Source: Agromyces allii (GTDB lineage Bacteria; Actinomycetota; Actinomycetes; Actinomycetales; Microbacteriaceae). From it: DNA of 64,000 nt. A program made the position numbers and the translations under genes. Location: positions 62,001-126,000 of the forward strand of contig NZ_WBIN01000012.1 in NCBI RefSeq assembly GCF_009749385.1, in the 5' to 3' direction. The notes under the pieces are model-generated. The model saw nothing but the letters and a program-made list of their open reading frames with translations. It searched no databases and had not been told where the DNA came from. Below are positions 62,001-64,000 of the stretch, one piece after another. Position 1 is the stretch's first letter. Every line of letters starts with the position of its first letter.

Positions 62001-63767
62001 CTAGCGGTATTGCATCTGCCAGAGCTGCTGATAGCGGCCGCCAGCCGCGACGAGCTCATCATGCGCGCCCACTTCGACCACACGGCCGCGCTCAAGAACC
62101 ACGATGCGGTCCGCGTTGCGGATAGTCGACAGACGATGCGCCACGACGAAAGTGGTGCGTCCGCGCATCAGTCGGTCGAGAGCATCTTGCACCTTCAGCT
62201 CTGATTCCGAGTCGAGCGCACTCGTGGCTTCGTCCAGAATCAGGACGCGCGGGTTGCGGATGAGTGCTCGAGCAATGGAGATGCGCTGTCGCTGTCCGCC
62301 GGAGAGGCGCGCCCCTCGCTCTCCGACCAATGTGTGCCATCCGTTTGGCAGTGCGTCGACGATTTCGATCGCGTTCGCCTGGGTGAGCGCTTCATGGACT
62401 TCCTCGTCGGTGACCTGCCCGAGGCCGTATGTGATGTTGTCGCGAATTGAGCCCTCGAACAGGACGGACTCTTGAGGCACGACGGAGATCCGCCGCCGCA
62501 CGGTTCGCATGTCGAGTTCGTCCATGTTCTGTCCGTCGAGCATGATGCGCCCCGACGTTGGGCGGATGAATCCGAGGATGGAGTTGATGAGGGTCGATTT
62601 GCCCGATCCGGAAGCGCCAACGAACGCCACCGTCTCGCCCGCCTCTACAGTGAGGTCCACTCCAGCGAGGGCGGCGCGCGGTTCGCCTGGGAAGACCATG
62701 CTGACGTGCTCCAGCTCGTAGCGGCCGGAGATGTCGGCTATCTGCTGCTTGCCTTCATTGAGCTCCAGGTCCGGCTCGTGCAGCACTTCCGCGATGGATC
62801 GCACGGACTCGCGACCGCGAGCGATGATCGGCATGAAGCTGAGCACGGTCATCACAGTGCCCGTCAGAGTCGTGAAGTACGTGCCGAGCAGGACCACATC
62901 ACCGGGACTGATCGGAAGCACATGCGCGATGGACAACGCGCCGGCCGTCAGGAGGCAACCGACTGCGAGCAATTGCATGACTACCCAGCTGAGGGCGCCA
63001 AAATGGCCGTTGACCATATCCAGGCTCAGCCCACGTTCTCGCACTCCCTCTGCGTCCTCAGCGACACGGTCGTAAGCGACGTGTTCGAGCCCGTGCGCGC
63101 GGGTGATCGGCATGAGCGTCGCCATTTCACCGACGCGTCGCGAATAACGTTCCATCTGTAGTCGGAATGCCTCGTTCGTGCGGTGCGATCGACGTCGCAT
63201 GATCCACCAGACACCGATGCCGCAGGGAATCGCGAACACGTAGACGGGAAGGAACTGCGGAACCGTGAGAGCCGTCATCGTGATGGCCCCGCAGAAGACG
63301 ACGATCGCCGATCCCAGCGGGTTGCCGACCTGCCCGTACATGAGCTCGATGTTTTCGACGTCTCGCACGACTTTGCTCTGCATCACCGCCGCGCTAGTGC
63401 GGCCGTAGTACCCGATGGAGAGGGTCTGCAGCCGCATCGTCACGGCATTGCGAAGGGTCACTGCAATCCGTCGGACGATGCCCATGTACAGCCGCGTGAA
63501 CAGCACGTGCATGGGATATACCTGCAGTAACAGGACGGCGCTTACGATCGCGAGGACGCCGATCGACGACAACGGTCCTTCCGCGACGACGATATCCACG
63601 GCGCGAGCGGTGATCACGGGGAGAAGCCAGATCGGGCTGTCCTTGACCAAGAAGATCGCGGAGATTCCAATGAGACGGCCGCGAAATGGCCGGAGGAGAC
63701 CGATCAGTGAGGAGCCCGGGCGTGTGGTGTCGAGGTGCACGTCCTCGGGCGGGTGCGCGGTGCTCAT
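62001..63767 (-). CDS. ABC exporter, fused membrane and ATPase domains
   Basis: 588 aa half-transporter. Six TM helices in residues 20-310 (IGISAIFLVKDSPIWLLPVI ... PGDVVLLGTYFTTLTGTVMTVLSFMP), then the ATPase: Walker A VGASGSGKST near 382, Q-loop VVPQESVLFEGSIRDNI, signature ARLSGGQRQR near 487, Walker B VLILDEATSALD, H-loop VVAHRLSTI. The MsbA/LmrA-like form works as a homodimer, exporting lipids, drugs or peptides. ATG at 63767 chosen because TACCGT on the minus strand ends seven bases before it; a longer in-frame version from 63932 has non-coding character in the extra 55 codons. No adjacent partner gene identifies the cargo. Confidence 0.93.
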   Translation of the reverse strand: MSTAHPPEDVHLDTTRPGSSLIGLLRPFRGRLIGISAIFLVKDSPIWLLPVITARAVDIVVAEGPLSSIGVLAIVSAVLLLQVYPMHVLFTRLYMGIVRRIAVTLRNAVTMRLQTLSIGYYGRTSAAVMQSKVVRDVENIELMYGQVGNPLGSAIVVFCGAITMTALTVPQFLPVYVFAIPCGIGVWWIMRRRSHRTNEAFRLQMERYSRRVGEMATLMPITRAHGLEHVAYDRVAEDAEGVRERGLSLDMVNGHFGALSWVVMQLLAVGCLLTAGALSIAHVLPISPGDVVLLGTYFTTLTGTVMTVLSFMPIIARGRESVRSIAEVLHEPDLELNEGKQQIADISGRYELEHVSMVFPGEPRAALAGVDLTVEAGETVAFVGASGSGKSTLINSILGFIRPTSGRIMLDGQNMDELDMRTVRRRISVVPQESVLFEGSIRDNITYGLGQVTDEEVHEALTQANAIEIVDALPNGWHTLVGERGARLSGGQRQRISIARALIRNPRVLILDEATSALDSESELKVQDALDRLMRGRTTFVVAHRLSTIRNADRIVVLERGRVVEVGAHDELVAAGGRYQQLWQMQYR

Positions 63768-64000
63768 CCGGTACACGGTAGGCGCACCTACGGGCGAGTG
63801 ACATGGCCAGATCACGGAGAAACATGGACGTTCATCCTTCGCGTGACTGCCGTCGTATCGGAAGGGCACATGAAACGTGTTGGGTGACGAGTGATGCTCG
63901 ACTGAGCCCCACTGATCGAGGAAATCTTGCATCCGCCTCGATCAGAGGATCGTCCTCCCGCCTTCATCCGTTCGTGCTTCAACAGATCAGAACGTAGCCG

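Noticed and set aside
50472..64000. A second attachment site (repeat of the tRNA-Ser 3' end)
   Set aside because: None seen by eye in the window, so no att site is annotated.

Overview
The window is high-G+C actinobacterial DNA and looks like a member of the Microbacteriaceae (Agromyces or a close relative is plausible; the genus cannot be fixed from this sequence). Reasons: very strong G/C preference at third codon positions, many GTG starts and overlapping ATGA/GTGA gene junctions, sugar ABC transporters under LacI-type regulators, LytR-CpsA-Psr cell-wall enzymes, and a genome-wide nine-base word (CGGCATCCG / CGGATGCCG) scattered through the backbone. Many genes have an actinobacterial leaderless layout, with a TAnnnT -10 hexamer ending 6-7 bases before the start codon.

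Layout. 0-6.4 kb: a sugar importer operon (ATPase, two permeases, the beginning of a lipoprotein binding protein; rhamnose-type by family) read leftward from a shared control region, with two paralogous LacI repressors read rightward. 6.4-9.8 kb: glutamate dehydrogenase, then an MFS exporter with its MarR regulator. 10-13.6 kb: a tightly overlapping three-gene peptide-ligase-like operon (circularly permuted ATP-grasp, alpha-E, transglutaminase). 13.7-20.8 kb: a large secreted GH31 glycosidase, a lipase-like hydrolase, a histidine phosphatase, a lipoate ligase with swapped domains and a small membrane protein. 20.8-25.6 kb: TetR regulator, APC-type permease and YtcJ-like amidohydrolase (one catabolic unit), then a solitary DNA methyltransferase. 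25.7-28.7 kb: a membrane-anchored unknown and a 14-TM drug exporter. 28.7-35 kb: a beta-glucoside operon (binding protein, two permeases, GH1 beta-glucosidase, LacI regulator) behind three identical-core palindromic operators. 35-50.4 kb: housekeeping and envelope genes (VanY-like peptidase, MFS, TIG/amidase-domain protein, phosphoglucomutase, DUF445, prephenate dehydratase, diacylglycerol kinase, seryl-tRNA synthetase, HAD phosphatase, two LCP proteins) with two tRNA-Ser genes.

From the second tRNA-Ser (50.38-50.47 kb) the character changes: lower G+C, no exact copy of the nine-base word, mostly unfamiliar genes. This 50.5-59.8 kb stretch is probably a genomic island. It carries a DDE-transposase-like protein translationally coupled to a tyrosine-recombinase-like protein that has lost catalytic residues, a second such pseudo-recombinase, and four promoters driving five copies of a small helix-turn-helix domain ending in a WP...R-E...LW signature. 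The two pseudo-recombinase genes each lie divergent to an HTH gene. This is the best candidate for an undescribed system in the window. The island also holds a gene broken by a frameshift plus a stop codon, a lipoprotein, and a degenerate metallophosphoesterase. Beyond it are a sulfatase with a C-x-A-x-R motif, an ABC exporter, and one of two small genes (the other is at 55.9-56.2 kb inside the island) that share an identical promoter/LexA-box layout, suggesting SOS control.

All functional statements rest on reading motifs and family resemblance by eye; no database search was possible.
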